Of a stretch of DNA of 64,000 nucleotides, positions 1 to 9,363 are shown one piece after another. The DNA is from Enterococcus ratti (GTDB lineage Bacteria > Bacillota > Bacilli > Lactobacillales > Enterococcaceae): the NCBI RefSeq assembly GCF_001886195.1, contig NZ_JXLB01000009.1:54831-118830 (forward strand), read 5' to 3'. Made by a program: the position numbers and the translations under genes. Within the stretch, counting starts at the first letter, position 1, and each line of letters begins with the position of its first letter. The notes under the pieces were generated by a model. That model searched no databases. It was not told the DNA's origin and was given only the letters and a program-made list of their open reading frames with translations.

Positions 1-2
1 AA

Positions 3-200
3 ATTCTTTGCAAGCTACGTAAAAGAAATATTCTCATGTATCGCCAACTTGAACGGTTAAAACATGACTTACTTCGTTTGGAATCAAAACGAGTGCAATG
101 TGAATTAGAAGGAAATGCCGTTCAAGCAGAAGCAGTAGAAAATAAAATATTAAAAAAGAAAGAACAATTTCTAAAGGTGCTCGCTCAAAATAAAAAATAA
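3..200 (+). CDS. C-terminal end of an unidentified protein (cut by window edge)
   Basis: An open frame enters from the left edge and ends at TAA 198-200, giving about 65 residues. The visible part is highly charged, rich in Lys, Glu, Arg and Leu with Leu at spaced intervals, so it is probably a helical or coiled-coil tail. The stop lies 12 bases before the antiporter start, and the antiporter ribosome binding site (AAAGGGGATGG) begins right after it, so the two are probably cotranscribed. I do not recognise the family from this tail. Confidence 0.55.
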   Translation: MLCKLRKRNILMYRQLERLKHDLLRLESKRVQCELEGNAVQAEAVENKILKKKEQFLKVLAQNKK

Positions 201-212
201 AGGGGATGGACC

Positions 213-2297
213 ATGGAATTTGCCGAGTTAGTAATCGTATTTGCAGTAACAATCACGCTATCTAACATAGCTAGCCGCATTTTACCAACGATCCCAGCTC
301 CACTGATTCAAATATTTCTTGGAATTATTTTAGGGTTAACCAAATGGGGGCAATTGATTAACTTTGAACCAGAACTCTTTTTGGTCATGATCATTGCTCC
401 GTTACTTTTTCGTGAAGGAGAAAAAGCAGACGTTTCGTCCATTCTTAAAAACTTTGATACGATTTTATTTTTGGCTTTTGGTGGGGTCATTCTCACGTTA
501 GTCGGAGTGGGAATCACGTTATCGTTTTTATTGCCGAGTGTTCCTTTAGCTGCTTGTTTTGCATTTGGTGCAGCGCTTGGACCGACGGATGCTGTTGCAG
601 TAAGTTCTTTGTCCGGTCGAGTAAACATTCCTAAAAAAGCCATGCATATTTTAGAAGGAGAGGGGCTATTAAATGATGCCTCAGGTGTTACAGCCTTCCA
701 GTTTGCTTTGGCAGCGTTGATTACGGGTTCGTTTTCTGCAGTCCATGCGGGATGGAGTTTAGTTTTTTCCAGTATTGGCGGAGCAGTCGTAGGTTTTTTA
801 CTTGTATGGGTCAAAAGAAGAGTGATCAATTTGATTGAAAAAGCTTCTGCTAGAGATGTAACGGGTTATCTATTAATTGAATTGCTGTTGCCGTTTTTAG
901 CTTATGTGCTAGCAGAAGTAGTGAACGTTTCAGGAATTATTGCCGCAGTAGTAGCAGGGATATTGCAAGCTTCCGGATTTAGAAAAATCTCAGTGTTTGA
1001 TGCGGAATTGTCGAGTTTGTCTGATAGCACATGGACAACGATTACCTTTACACTTAACGCATTAGTATTTATTTTTTTAGGAATTGAGTTAACACAAGTT
1101 TTTTCTCCTGTATGGGGCGACGGTCTTTATTCAAATTGGCTGCTTTTATGGACGATTTTACTGATCTCTGTTATTTTATTTGTGATTCGGTTTATTTCAA
1201 TTGGTCTTTTTTATCTATTTAAAAATAAAGGAGAAAACGTAAAAGGACAATTGAATGAAATACTAATTTTGACTTTTGGCGGTGTAAAAGGAACGGTTAG
1301 CTTAGCCACGATCTTTATTCTGCCTTTTTCGATCAATAATCTATTTTTTTACCAACGTTCGTTATTGCTATTTTTAACTGCTGGTGTTATCTTAGTGACG
1401 TTGATTGTAGGAATGATTATTTTGCCTATACTGACAGAAACCGAAAAAACAGTAAAAATGGATCTAAATGCGTTGATGATTTTGGAAGATGTGGTAGAAG
1501 TATTAAAAAATGAACTGAAAACTCTAGAAAAAGATTCAAAAGAATATTTAGCGACAGAAGCAGTTATTGAAAATTATCAAGACCGCATACGTGATTTATA
1601 CTTAAAAGGTCTTTCAGAAGATGAAAAACAAGAAGTACAAGAAATTCAAGCATTAATTTTGTCGATTGAACGGGATGGATTAGATGAAAGTTATCGTTCT
1701 GGACAGCTTTCTTCAAGTGGTTATCGCTTTTATTCGCGTTTTCTTTCAAATTTTGAACATTCAATTACTAGTCAGTTTCTCTCATTTGTTGGTTTCTGGT
1801 TTATTTTTGTTCGGCGATTGATTCGGATCATTTTACATCCCAAAATGTTTTGGCAACGACAAAAAGCAGATCGAAAAACATTGATTTCAGAAAAAGACAT
1901 CCAAGGAATTCGCACAACCTATCAAAAAAATACCCAGCTAATTATAGAAAGCTTAGAAAACTTAACCGACGTATATAATGAAACAACGGTAGACTTTTTT
2001 ATTCAACAAAGAAAAATTCAAGGAATAAAAATGGTTTCTGGCAACTTAATTTCTGCTTGGATGATTCAGCAAGACAGTCTTTATTCTAAAAAGATGTTAC
2101 GAGGTTATTATCTTGAACGTAAAATCGTTGATGAATATGAAGAAGCAGAAAAAATTACAACTTTTTCTGCAAATCGTTATCGAAAAAATATCAATTTGCT
2201 TGAATCTTATACGATGAATCAACCAATGAATGATTTTTCCTATCGGTTTGTGTTACGTGCAAGAAAGCGTTCAGTTTCTGCTAAGAAATTGAAATAA
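213..2297 (+). CDS. CPA1-family cation:proton (Na+/H+) antiporter
   Basis: Predicted inner-membrane antiporter exchanging Na+ or K+ for protons, for pH and sodium homeostasis. The first ~420 residues are a run of about 12 hydrophobic segments. They contain family signatures such as FGAALGPTDAVAVSSLSG and EGEGLLNDASGV (the acidic/Asp motifs of NhaP-type exchangers) and FGGVKGTVSLA late in the membrane domain. The remaining ~270 residues are a soluble charged C-terminal domain, as in bacterial NhaP/YjcE-type proteins; 694 residues is within the range of these long forms. The ATG is preceded by AAGGGGATGG at good spacing. A long hairpin follows at 2352-2395. The transported ion cannot be told from sequence. 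Confidence 0.9.
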   Translation: MEFAELVIVFAVTITLSNIASRILPTIPAPLIQIFLGIILGLTKWGQLINFEPELFLVMIIAPLLFREGEKADVSSILKNFDTILFLAFGGVILTLVGVGITLSFLLPSVPLAACFAFGAALGPTDAVAVSSLSGRVNIPKKAMHILEGEGLLNDASGVTAFQFALAALITGSFSAVHAGWSLVFSSIGGAVVGFLLVWVKRRVINLIEKASARDVTGYLLIELLLPFLAYVLAEVVNVSGIIAAVVAGILQASGFRKISVFDAELSSLSDSTWTTITFTLNALVFIFLGIELTQVFSPVWGDGLYSNWLLLWTILLISVILFVIRFISIGLFYLFKNKGENVKGQLNEILILTFGGVKGTVSLATIFILPFSINNLFFYQRSLLLFLTAGVILVTLIVGMIILPILTETEKTVKMDLNALMILEDVVEVLKNELKTLEKDSKEYLATEAVIENYQDRIRDLYLKGLSEDEKQEVQEIQALILSIERDGLDESYRSGQLSSSGYRFYSRFLSNFEHSITSQFLSFVGFWFIFVRRLIRIILHPKMFWQRQKADRKTLISEKDIQGIRTTYQKNTQLIIESLENLTDVYNETTVDFFIQQRKIQGIKMVSGNLISAWMIQQDSLYSKKMLRGYYLERKIVDEYEEAEKITTFSANRYRKNINLLESYTMNQPMNDFSYRFVLRARKRSVSAKKLK

Positions 2298-2351
2298 AGA
2301 GCGTGCGGGTTGCGGGGACTTTCTTATCAAGCGAGTGTTACTGTACTTTAA

Positions 2352-2395
2352 AATAGCAACAAACAGTCAAGAGTTATTGATTGTTTGTTGCTATT
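2352..2395 (+). terminator. 19-bp hairpin between antiporter and ABC-F genes
   Basis: Arms 2352-2370 and 2377-2395 are complementary over 19 bp with one G-U pair and a 6-base loop (GAGTTA). No clear U-run follows, so it is either an atypical terminator or an RNA-processing/stability element. Confidence 0.55.
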
Positions 2396-2512
2396 TACGT
2401 AATAATACAGCGTTGCCAGCCAAAGTTTTCAAAAAACTCTTTCTTTTAATATAAAAAACATCTGTTATTAATTTATTTTATGATACAATGACCAAGATGA
2501 GGAGGGAATGGA

Positions 2513-4396
2513 TTGAAAGAATTAAAAGTAACTGACCTCAATAAAACCTATGGAGAAAAAGAATTGTTTCATCAAATTTCTTTTTTGATTCATGAAAAAG
2601 ATCGAATTGGTTTGATTGGAACGAATGGAACTGGAAAAACAAGTCTATTAAATGTTTTAGCCGGTGTTGATAGTGGAGAAGGCGATGGACAAACGTTTTT
2701 TTATCCAAGTGATTATCGAATTGGCTATCTGTCGCAAACAGCAGAATTTTCTGATGAATTGACAGTTCTTCAAGCTGTATTTCAAGGAGATAGTTCCTTG
2801 ATTCGTACGGTAAAGGAGTATGAAGAAGCTCTAATGGCGTTAGCTGAAAATAGCGAAGAAAAGAGCATCCAAGAGCGATATTTAAAAGCAGAAGAGCAAA
2901 TGAATAAAGAGGATGCGTGGTCAACAGATACAAATGCAAAGATTGTTTTACAGAAATTAGGAATCAGTGAACTCAATCAATCCATCAGTACACTTTCAGG
3001 TGGACAAAAGAAACGGGTAAGTTTAGCAAAAGTTTTAATTGATGAACCTGATTTATTGCTATTAGATGAGCCGACAAATCATTTAGATTATGAAGCTATC
3101 GAATGGTTAGAAAACTATTTAAAACAGTACCGTGGTGCTTTATTGATGGTTACTCACGATCGTTATTTCCTAGATCGCGTGACGAATCGAATTTTTGAGC
3201 TTTCTTTTGGTAAACTTCATGAATACAAAGGAAACTATGAAGCATATCTTTTAGAAAAAGCTGAAAGAGAACGTGTAGAGATTGAACAAGAAGAAAAACG
3301 TAAACGGTTGTATAAACAAGAATTAGCTTGGATGAGAGCCGGTGTTCAAGCACGGGGTACGAAGCAGCAAGCTCGTATCAATCGATTTGAACAGCTCAAA
3401 GAAAATCTTTACCAAGTAAATCATGAAGAAGAGTTAGAATTAAATATTGCGACGAAACGTTTAGGAAAGAAAGTACTGGAAATTAAAAATGGACGTTATT
3501 TAATTGATGAACATTTATTGTTTGATCGGTTAAATTTGCTAATTCAATCAAGAGAACGTTTAGGAATAACTGGAAAAAATGGGGCTGGTAAATCAACTTT
3601 ATTGAATATTCTAGCAGGACGACTTTCTTTAGATGAGGGCATTTTTACAGTTGGAGAAACGGTTCGTATTGCTTATTATACACAAGAAAATGAAGAAATG
3701 GATCCAGAAAAACGATTGATTGCTTATTTACAAGAAGCAGCAGAAGAAGCACAAACGACAGATGGTACATCCATCGGTATTGCGGAATTACTGGAAAGAT
3801 TTCTATTTCCTCGGTTTATGCACGGCACATTGATTAAAAAGTTATCAGGCGGTGAAAAACGTCGGCTTTATTTATTGAAATTACTGGTTCAACAACCTAA
3901 TGTTTTATTATTAGATGAACCAACAAATGATCTAGATATTGCGACGTTGACAATCTTAGAAGAATACTTTAAGAACTTTCCGGGAGCAGTAATTACGGTG
4001 TCTCATGATCGCTATTTTTTAGACAAAGTTGCAGAAAAATTACTTGTTTTTCAAGGAAATGCCAAACAAGAGTTATATTACGGTGACATGTCGAGTTATT
4101 TAATGAAGAAAAAAGAAGTGAAACAAAAAGAAGAGCATCCACCCTTTGAAAAAGAAAAGAGTATTCCTTCAATTAAAAAGAAACTCTCTTATATGGAGCA
4201 AAAAGAATGGGAAACAATTGAAGATGAAATTGCAGAATTAGAAGAAAAAATGATTGTGCTTCAAGAGAAAATGACACAGCAAGGCGATAATTTCATCCGT
4301 TTACAAGAACTACAAATGGAAGTTTCAGAGGTTGAAAAAAAATTGGAAGAGAAAATGATTCGTTGGGAATACTTAAGCGAATGGGCAGAAGATTAG
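2513..4396 (+). CDS. ABC-F family ATPase (Uup-like, with C-terminal coiled coil)
   Basis: Soluble tandem ATPase of the ABC-F class, which act on the ribosome (translation factor-type) and are not transporters; there is no membrane segment. Two nucleotide-binding domains are visible: Walker A GTNGTGKT near residue 36, signature LSGGQ at 161 and Walker B LLLLDEPTNHLD near 181; then Walker A GKNGAGKST near 353, signature LSGGE near 444 and LLLDEPTNDLD. The region between them carries the charged P-site interaction linker (RMRAGVQARGTK-like stretch). A Glu/Lys-rich coiled coil of about 70 residues at the C-terminus suggests the Uup subgroup. The start is TTG, chosen because GGAGGG lies 6 bases upstream and no closer ATG fits. 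A role in antibiotic resistance cannot be claimed from sequence. Confidence 0.9.
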   Translation: MKELKVTDLNKTYGEKELFHQISFLIHEKDRIGLIGTNGTGKTSLLNVLAGVDSGEGDGQTFFYPSDYRIGYLSQTAEFSDELTVLQAVFQGDSSLIRTVKEYEEALMALAENSEEKSIQERYLKAEEQMNKEDAWSTDTNAKIVLQKLGISELNQSISTLSGGQKKRVSLAKVLIDEPDLLLLDEPTNHLDYEAIEWLENYLKQYRGALLMVTHDRYFLDRVTNRIFELSFGKLHEYKGNYEAYLLEKAERERVEIEQEEKRKRLYKQELAWMRAGVQARGTKQQARINRFEQLKENLYQVNHEEELELNIATKRLGKKVLEIKNGRYLIDEHLLFDRLNLLIQSRERLGITGKNGAGKSTLLNILAGRLSLDEGIFTVGETVRIAYYTQENEEMDPEKRLIAYLQEAAEEAQTTDGTSIGIAELLERFLFPRFMHGTLIKKLSGGEKRRLYLLKLLVQQPNVLLLDEPTNDLDIATLTILEEYFKNFPGAVITVSHDRYFLDKVAEKLLVFQGNAKQELYYGDMSSYLMKKKEVKQKEEHPPFEKEKSIPSIKKKLSYMEQKEWETIEDEIAELEEKMIVLQEKMTQQGDNFIRLQELQMEVSEVEKKLEEKMIRWEYLSEWAED

Positions 4397-4405
4397 GAGG
4401 AAAAA

Positions 4406-5353
4406 ATGGAACAAGCATACCTTGATTTAGGCAGAAAATTACTAGAAGAAGGACAGGTAAAAGGCGACCGAACGGGTACAGGAACACGTAGTATTTTTGG
4501 CTATCAAATGCGTTTTAATCTCCAAAAAGGTTTCCCGCTATTAACTACAAAACGTGTTCCTTTTGGATTGATTAAAAGCGAATTGTTATGGTTTTTAAAA
4601 GGAGATACTAATATACGCTATCTATTACAAAATAACAACCACATATGGGACGAATGGGCATTTGAACGTTACATTAAAAGTGATGCGTATCAAGGTCCAG
4701 ATATGACAGATTTTGGTCACAGAAGTTTAATCGACCCTGAATTTAATGTACGTTACAAAGAACAAAGTCGTTTATTTTGTGAAAAAATTTTGAAAGATGA
4801 AGTGTTTGCCGAAAAGCATGGTGACTTAGGACATATCTATGGGTATCAATGGCGCCATTGGGAAAAAAAAGATGGACGTTTTATTGACCAAATTAACGAA
4901 GTCATCACAGCAATTAAAAAAACACCAGATTCAAGACGTTTGATTGTTTCTGCATGGAACCCAGAAGATGTACCTAGTATGGCTTTGCCGCCGTGTCACA
5001 CCATGTTCCAATTTTACGTTTACGATGGACGTTTGAGTTGCCAACTTTATCAACGTAGTGGCGATGTATTCCTTGGTGTACCTTTTAATATTGCAAGTTA
5101 TGCTTTATTAACTCATTTAATTGCTCATGAAACAGGGTTGAAAGTTGGAGAATTTATTCATACGTTAGGTGATGCCCATTTATATTTAAACCATACAGAA
5201 CAAATGAAGGAACAGCTTTCAAGAGAAGTACGTGCTTTTCCTCAATTGATTTTAAATACAGAAAAAAAATCTGTGTTTGATTTTGAAATGGATGATATAA
5301 AAGTAGAAGGTTATAATCCGCATCCTGCAATTAAAGCGCCTATTGCGGTATAG
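4406..5353 (+). CDS. thyA: thymidylate synthase ThyA
   Basis: Converts dUMP plus methylene-tetrahydrofolate to dTMP and dihydrofolate. The catalytic Cys is in [11 protein letters not shown], residue ~197, followed by the substrate-binding stretch [17 protein letters not shown]. The N-terminal [13 protein letters not shown] phosphate-binding loop is intact. The length (315 residues) matches the long lactic-acid-bacterium form (L. casei type) rather than the 264-residue E. coli form. The start ATG follows TAGGAGGAAAAA, 9 bases after the ABC-F stop. The dihydrofolate it produces is recycled by the DHFR encoded 19 bases downstream, so the pair forms a functional operon. Confidence 0.97.
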   Translation: MEQAYLDLGRKLLEEGQVKGDRTGTGTRSIFGYQMRFNLQKGFPLLTTKRVPFGLIKSELLWFLKGDTNIRYLLQNNNHIWDEWAFERYIKSDAYQGPDMTDFGHRSLIDPEFNVRYKEQSRLFCEKILKDEVFAEKHGDLGHIYGYQWRHWEKKDGRFIDQINEVITAIKKTPDSRRLIVSAWNPEDVPSMALPPCHTMFQFYVYDGRLSCQLYQRSGDVFLGVPFNIASYALLTHLIAHETGLKVGEFIHTLGDAHLYLNHTEQMKEQLSREVRAFPQLILNTEKKSVFDFEMDDIKVEGYNPHPAIKAPIAV

Positions 5354-5372
5354 CCGTAGAAAGGATGAGTAG

Positions 5373-5870
5373 ATGTTAGCGGCAATTTGGGCACAAGATG
5401 AAAACGGTTTGATCGGCAAAGAGGATAAACTTCCTTGGCGATTGCCGAGTGATTTGAAATTTTTTAAGCAAATGACCAAAGAAAATACTTTAGTAATGGG
5501 AAGAAAAACATTTGAGGGAATGGGAAGTCGTCCGCTACCTAATCGTCAGACGATCGTTATGACACGAGACAAAAACTACCAAGCAGATCACGTGACGGTG
5601 ATGCACGATCTAGAAGAAGTACTAGAATATGAACAAAAGACTGACGGTATTTTATTTATTGCTGGTGGATCAGTGATTTACAAAGAATTCCTTCCCTTTT
5701 GTACGGTATTGTATCGGACTGTCATTCATCATTCTTTTAAAGGAGATACGTATTTTCCGGATATTGATTGGAATAAATGGTCATTAATCAATATCAGTCA
5801 AGGGAAAACGGATGAAAAAAATCCTTATGATCATCAATTTGAAACCTATCAACGAAAAGAAAGTGAATAA
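5373..5870 (+). CDS. dfrA: dihydrofolate reductase
   Basis: NADPH-dependent reduction of dihydrofolate to tetrahydrofolate, closing the cycle opened by ThyA just upstream. The N-terminus carries the active-site pattern GLIGKEDKLPWRLPSDLKFF with Trp22 and catalytic Asp27, and MGRKTFEGMGSRPLPNR plus IAGGSVIY form the NADPH-binding region. The length (165 residues) is normal for chromosomal DHFR, and the position after thyA is the classic one for the housekeeping, trimethoprim-sensitive enzyme. The gene is also called folA. Confidence 0.95.
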   Translation: MLAAIWAQDENGLIGKEDKLPWRLPSDLKFFKQMTKENTLVMGRKTFEGMGSRPLPNRQTIVMTRDKNYQADHVTVMHDLEEVLEYEQKTDGILFIAGGSVIYKEFLPFCTVLYRTVIHHSFKGDTYFPDIDWNKWSLINISQGKTDEKNPYDHQFETYQRKESE

Positions 5871-6012
5871 ATTTTGTCTTGTGTGTTTTTTTGAGTTTGC
5901 GCAACATTTTAACGTATAGTTTTTTTTAGGAGCGCATCAATAATCAAAACAAATGATTTTCACAAGAACGGCGTTACTTCTAGAGGTATTTAATGAAAAA
6001 AATTTTGTTGTC

Positions 6013-6021
6013 TGTTATACT
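6013..6021 (+). promoter_or_regulatory. possible extended -10 for the DegV gene
   Basis: TGTTATACT matches an extended -10 (TGnTATAAT-like) about 75 bases before the DegV start. No convincing -35 is visible. Inference from sequence only. Confidence 0.3.
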
Positions 6022-6095
6022 AAAAAAAGAAATTGTCTTTTTTTATTTACTCTAAGTAAACAAAAGGCATCTTGTTAAAGGAAGAGTGAGAAAGT

Positions 6096-6938
6096 ATGAC
6101 AAACGTAAAAATCGTAACAGATTCTTCTTGTACAATGGAAAAAACTGTGCGAGATAATCTAAATATCCAAGTGATGCCATTAGCAATAATGATTGATGGT
6201 GTTGTTTATCCTGATGATGATCAATTGGGTGGAGAAAAATTTATGGAGATGATGGCGCAAGCAAAAACGTTACCTAAAACAAGTCAACCGCCAATTGGTG
6301 AATTTATTTCGATGTATGATTCTCTTGGAGCAGATGGCAGTGAGGTCTTATCTATTCACATGACGAAAGGCTTGAGTGGAACTGTTGAAGCAGCTCGTCA
6401 AGCTAGCAACCTAACCAAAACAAAAGTGACGGTGATTGATAGTGACACAACTGATCAAGGATTATCCTTTCAAGTGATTCGTGCAGCAGAACTAGCAAAA
6501 GAAGGAAAAACTTTAGATGAAATTCTTGCAGAAATCAAAAAAATTAAAGAGAATACAAAATTGTATATAGGAATTTCCACTTTAGATAATTTAGTAAAAG
6601 GTGGGCGCATCAGTCGAACAACTGGCTTGCTTTCAAGTGTATTAAATATTCGCGCTGTCATGAACTTTACTCACGGGGAATTGATTCCAGTTACTAAAGG
6701 ACGTGGAAAGAAAACATTTGATAAATGGTTTAATCAGTTAAAAAAGGAATTAAAAGAAAAAAACAATGTTCGCCAAATTGGTATTTCTCATGCAGATGCC
6801 CAAGAATTAGCGCAAGAATTTAAAGAAGGTTTGCAAGAAATATTTCCTGAAATGGCTATTCCCGTATTACACACTAACCCAGTGATCGCAACTCATACAG
6901 GAAAAAATGCATTTGCAATCATGTATTACATTGACTAA
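6096..6938 (+). CDS. DegV/FakB-like fatty-acid-binding protein
   Basis: DegV-family protein. In this family (FakB) the protein holds a fatty acid for phosphorylation by FakA. The N-terminal KIVTDSSC motif (residues 5-12) and the SGT segment of HMTKGLSGTV are the ligand-carboxylate-contacting motifs of the family, and GGRISRTTG is also typical. The length of 280 residues is normal. It is monocistronic: it follows a 225-base gap and is closed by a terminator at 6945. No FakA is present in the window, and the fatty acid preference cannot be read from sequence. Confidence 0.88.
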   Translation: MTNVKIVTDSSCTMEKTVRDNLNIQVMPLAIMIDGVVYPDDDQLGGEKFMEMMAQAKTLPKTSQPPIGEFISMYDSLGADGSEVLSIHMTKGLSGTVEAARQASNLTKTKVTVIDSDTTDQGLSFQVIRAAELAKEGKTLDEILAEIKKIKENTKLYIGISTLDNLVKGGRISRTTGLLSSVLNIRAVMNFTHGELIPVTKGRGKKTFDKWFNQLKKELKEKNNVRQIGISHADAQELAQEFKEGLQEIFPEMAIPVLHTNPVIATHTGKNAFAIMYYID

Positions 6939-6944
6939 TTTATT

Positions 6945-6989
6945 AGGATAAATCAGAGGCTGACTAGCCGTTGGTTTTATCCTTTTTTT
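6945..6989 (+). terminator. Rho-independent terminator after DegV gene
   Basis: AGGATAAA (6945-6952) pairs with TTTATCCT (6976-6983) and is followed by a run of T. Confidence 0.75.
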
Positions 6990-7080
6990 ATTCTATTCTT
7001 TTTTATTTTTTATAAACTATACATTTTTATTTAAATTTTTGATAATATATGTAACAATTGAACGCGGTGAGGTGAATCAC

Positions 7081-7965
7081 ATGAAATTAACAAGACGTTT
7101 GTTATGGCTTATTTTGTTCCCAATACTTATTGCTAGTGTTGTTTATGCTAGTTTAACACTATCTCTACCAAAAGCTAAGCCTCTATTGAAGCCCGTAGCA
7201 ATTAGTCGCTTTGCAGATCAAAAGAAAAAAATTCATTATGTAGCTATTGGTGATTCGTTAACTGAAGGGATAGGAGATCAAACAAAACAAGGTGGTTTTG
7301 TTCCACTGGTCGCCGATGACTTGAAAGAACGCTATAATTTGACTGCTGTTGAGATTGAAAACTATGGAGTAAATGGAGAACGAAGCGACCAAATTTTAAA
7401 ACGAATCAAGAAAAAAGAAGAAATTCAACGAAATATAAAAACAGCTGATTTAATTACCTTGACTGTCGGCGGGAATGATTTAATGAAAGTCATCCAAAAT
7501 GATTTGTTAGGCATCCGTGTTGAATCTTTTAAAAAACCGTTAAAAAAATACCAAGAAAATTTAAAAAATTTGATTGAAGAGATCAGAACATTAAATGATC
7601 ATGTTCCTTTGTATATTCTTGGTATCTATAACCCATTTTATTTGAATTTCCCAGAAATAACTGACATGCAGACCGTCGTAAATGATTGGAATGCTGGTAC
7701 TGAAGCAGTAGTCAAACATTTTAGTCATTGCTATTTCATTCCAATCAATGAGTTGTTGTACCAAGGTTTAAATCAAGAGTCTGAATCATCAGAAGAGACA
7801 GAACAATCAAGTACTAAAGGAAGCTCTTCAAGTATAAAAAATAATGTCTTGTATGAAGGAGATCACTTTCATCCTAATAATTTAGGATACCAGTTAATGG
7901 CAAATGCAGTGCGAGATAAACTAATTGACACTCAGGAACAATGGTTGCCTAAGGAGGACAAATAA
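7081..7965 (+). CDS. SGNH/GDSL-family hydrolase (YpmR-like), membrane-anchored
   Basis: Predicted extracytoplasmic esterase/lipase-type hydrolase. An N-terminal hydrophobic segment (residues ~6-25) serves as signal anchor. The catalytic blocks are visible: GDSLTEG with nucleophile Ser ~59, VGGND (block III Asn) and DHFHPN with Asp ~261 and His ~264. A Ser/Glu-rich insertion (SESSEETEQSSTKGSSSS) lies just before the last block. I chose ATG 7081 because GAGGTGA lies 6 bases upstream; the frame is open further upstream but without a start signal. The next gene (YpmS-like) follows after 2 bases, an order known from Bacillus and enterococci. The true substrate is unknown. Confidence 0.87.
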   Translation: MKLTRRLLWLILFPILIASVVYASLTLSLPKAKPLLKPVAISRFADQKKKIHYVAIGDSLTEGIGDQTKQGGFVPLVADDLKERYNLTAVEIENYGVNGERSDQILKRIKKKEEIQRNIKTADLITLTVGGNDLMKVIQNDLLGIRVESFKKPLKKYQENLKNLIEEIRTLNDHVPLYILGIYNPFYLNFPEITDMQTVVNDWNAGTEAVVKHFSHCYFIPINELLYQGLNQESESSEETEQSSTKGSSSSIKNNVLYEGDHFHPNNLGYQLMANAVRDKLIDTQEQWLPKEDK

Positions 7966-7967
7966 AA

Positions 7968-8699
7968 ATGGAAAAAGTTTCAAAAAATAGTTCTATGGAA
8001 GGCAAAGAAAAATATTATTGGAAATGGGCTTTTTTGCTCCTTTTAGGTGTTGTTTTTGGATTGAGTCTTTTTTTAGGTACACGTATTTTTGCGAATCGCG
8101 AGCCGGATTTTGCAGAGATACCGCCCATTACTCAAAGGCAAGGAGAACCAGTATTAACCATCAATACGAACAAAAAAAAGGTCAATCAGATCATTAGCTT
8201 TTTCTTGTCGGAATATCAAAAAGATCAGGAGATTGAATATACGTTTTATCTCGAAAACGAAGCGATGCTAAATGGCACATTTGAAGTGTTGGGATTTCCT
8301 ATTAATTTTTATCTTTATTTTGATCCTTATATGATGGAAAACGGGAATGTCCAATTAAAGGCAAAAAGTCTTTCCATTGGCACGTTAAGTTTACCGATTA
8401 AAGATGTGATGAATATGATTAAGCGTAACTATAAAATCCCTGAGTGGATTGATATAAATACAGAAGATTTAACAGTCATGCTTCGATTAGATCATTTTCG
8501 CATGCAAAACGGTATGTACATCAAAACAGACAAAATTGATTTAGTAAATGATGATATTCGCTTCAGTTTATATTTACCAAAAGATAGCGGTACCGACAAA
8601 GAGCATAAAACATCAAAAGATAAAAAGAAAAACCACATAGATTCAACGAACAAAATGAATGATCGTAGCATCAAAACAAAGGAACGACTATTTTTGTAG
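7968..8699 (+). CDS. YpmS-family (DUF2140) membrane-anchored protein with an extended C-terminal tail
   Basis: Single N-terminal transmembrane segment (residues ~20-40, WAFLLLLGVVFGLSLFLG) followed by an extracellular domain of the DUF2140/YpmS family, which has no settled function. AAGGAGG lies upstream and overlaps the end of the hydrolase gene, so the two are translated together. The conserved domain ends around SLYLPK. The last 38 residues (8583-8699) are a Lys/Asp/Ser-rich low-complexity tail that reads into the 5' arm and loop of a terminator at 8668-8726. One extra A in the AAAA run at 8579-8582 would put a TAG at 8585 in frame, so the tail looks like the product of a one-base deletion. 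Confidence 0.78.
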   Translation: MEKVSKNSSMEGKEKYYWKWAFLLLLGVVFGLSLFLGTRIFANREPDFAEIPPITQRQGEPVLTINTNKKKVNQIISFFLSEYQKDQEIEYTFYLENEAMLNGTFEVLGFPINFYLYFDPYMMENGNVQLKAKSLSIGTLSLPIKDVMNMIKRNYKIPEWIDINTEDLTVMLRLDHFRMQNGMYIKTDKIDLVNDDIRFSLYLPKDSGTDKEHKTSKDKKKNHIDSTNKMNDRSIKTKERLFL

Positions 8700-8726
8700 G
8701 TAGCTATTTTGATGCGTTGTTTTTTC
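8668..8726 (+). terminator. Terminator overlapping the 3' end of the YpmS gene
   Basis: GCATCAAAA (8668-8676) pairs with TTTTGATGC (8707-8715), followed by GTTGTTTTTT. The YpmS stop codon lies in the loop. Confidence 0.6.
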
Positions 8727-9017
8727 AAGAAACGATCCGCTTATAGCTAGCAAGTATATCAAGTCATGCATGAGCAATAAAAGAGGTCATGTTCAAATAG
8801 TCAAGAGTATTTAGGGATAAAAAATAATTTCTTACTTAAACTTGAATTGAATTTTGTTAGCAGCTAAATGATAGGATATATATTTGAATAGCGCAAATAG
8901 AATCGCTTTGACATTATTTATACAACAAAAGAGTTGAAGATCGAAAAAGTAACCAATAAAAGGATGAATTTATAAGAGAAGAGCTGTTTTTATAAAAAAA
9001 TACTGGGGGTAAAAATA
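8727..9017 (+). other. Intergenic stretch before the YozE gene
   Basis: About 290 AT-rich bases. I see no open frame, tRNA or clear promoter. The only recognisable signal is the ribosome binding site CTGGGGGT at the right end. Confidence 0.5.
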
Positions 9018-9239
9018 ATGAATCGAAGTTTTTATCATTATTTGATGACATTAAGAGGTGGCAAATCAAATGACCCAATTTCTGTTTTTGCTACAGAGGC
9101 GGGAAATGATATTCAGTTTCCAAAGCATAGTACAAGTTATGAGGAAATCTCCAATTATCTTGAACTGGCGGTAAATTATTTGCCATCAATGGATATTTTT
9201 GATCAAGTATGGGAAAGCTATATTGAAAATAACCATTAA
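9018..9239 (+). CDS. YozE family small protein (UPF0346)
   Basis: A 73-residue protein matching the YozE/UPF0346 family: RSFYHYLMTLRGG, an FPKHS segment, then SYLE-type helices and the Trp-containing end DQVWESYI. The family has a SAM-domain-like helical fold and no assigned function. ATG 9018 is preceded by GGGGGT 6-7 bases upstream. It stands alone between a terminator and the signal peptidase gene. Confidence 0.88.
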   Translation: MNRSFYHYLMTLRGGKSNDPISVFATEAGNDIQFPKHSTSYEEISNYLELAVNYLPSMDIFDQVWESYIENNH

Positions 9240-9363
9240 ATGAAGCAAATGTTTCATATTTATTCTTTCTAATCTAAAAAAGATCCATCTAGTCGCATTT
9301 TTTTATTTTTTTTTCTATAATAGATAATGAAAGATAAATTTAAGAGTGGAATGATGGATATTG

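Noticed and set aside
308..829. Long minus-strand frame opposite the antiporter gene
   Set aside because: Shadow of a strongly supported transporter; low-complexity Pro/Thr/Lys translation without a family pattern.
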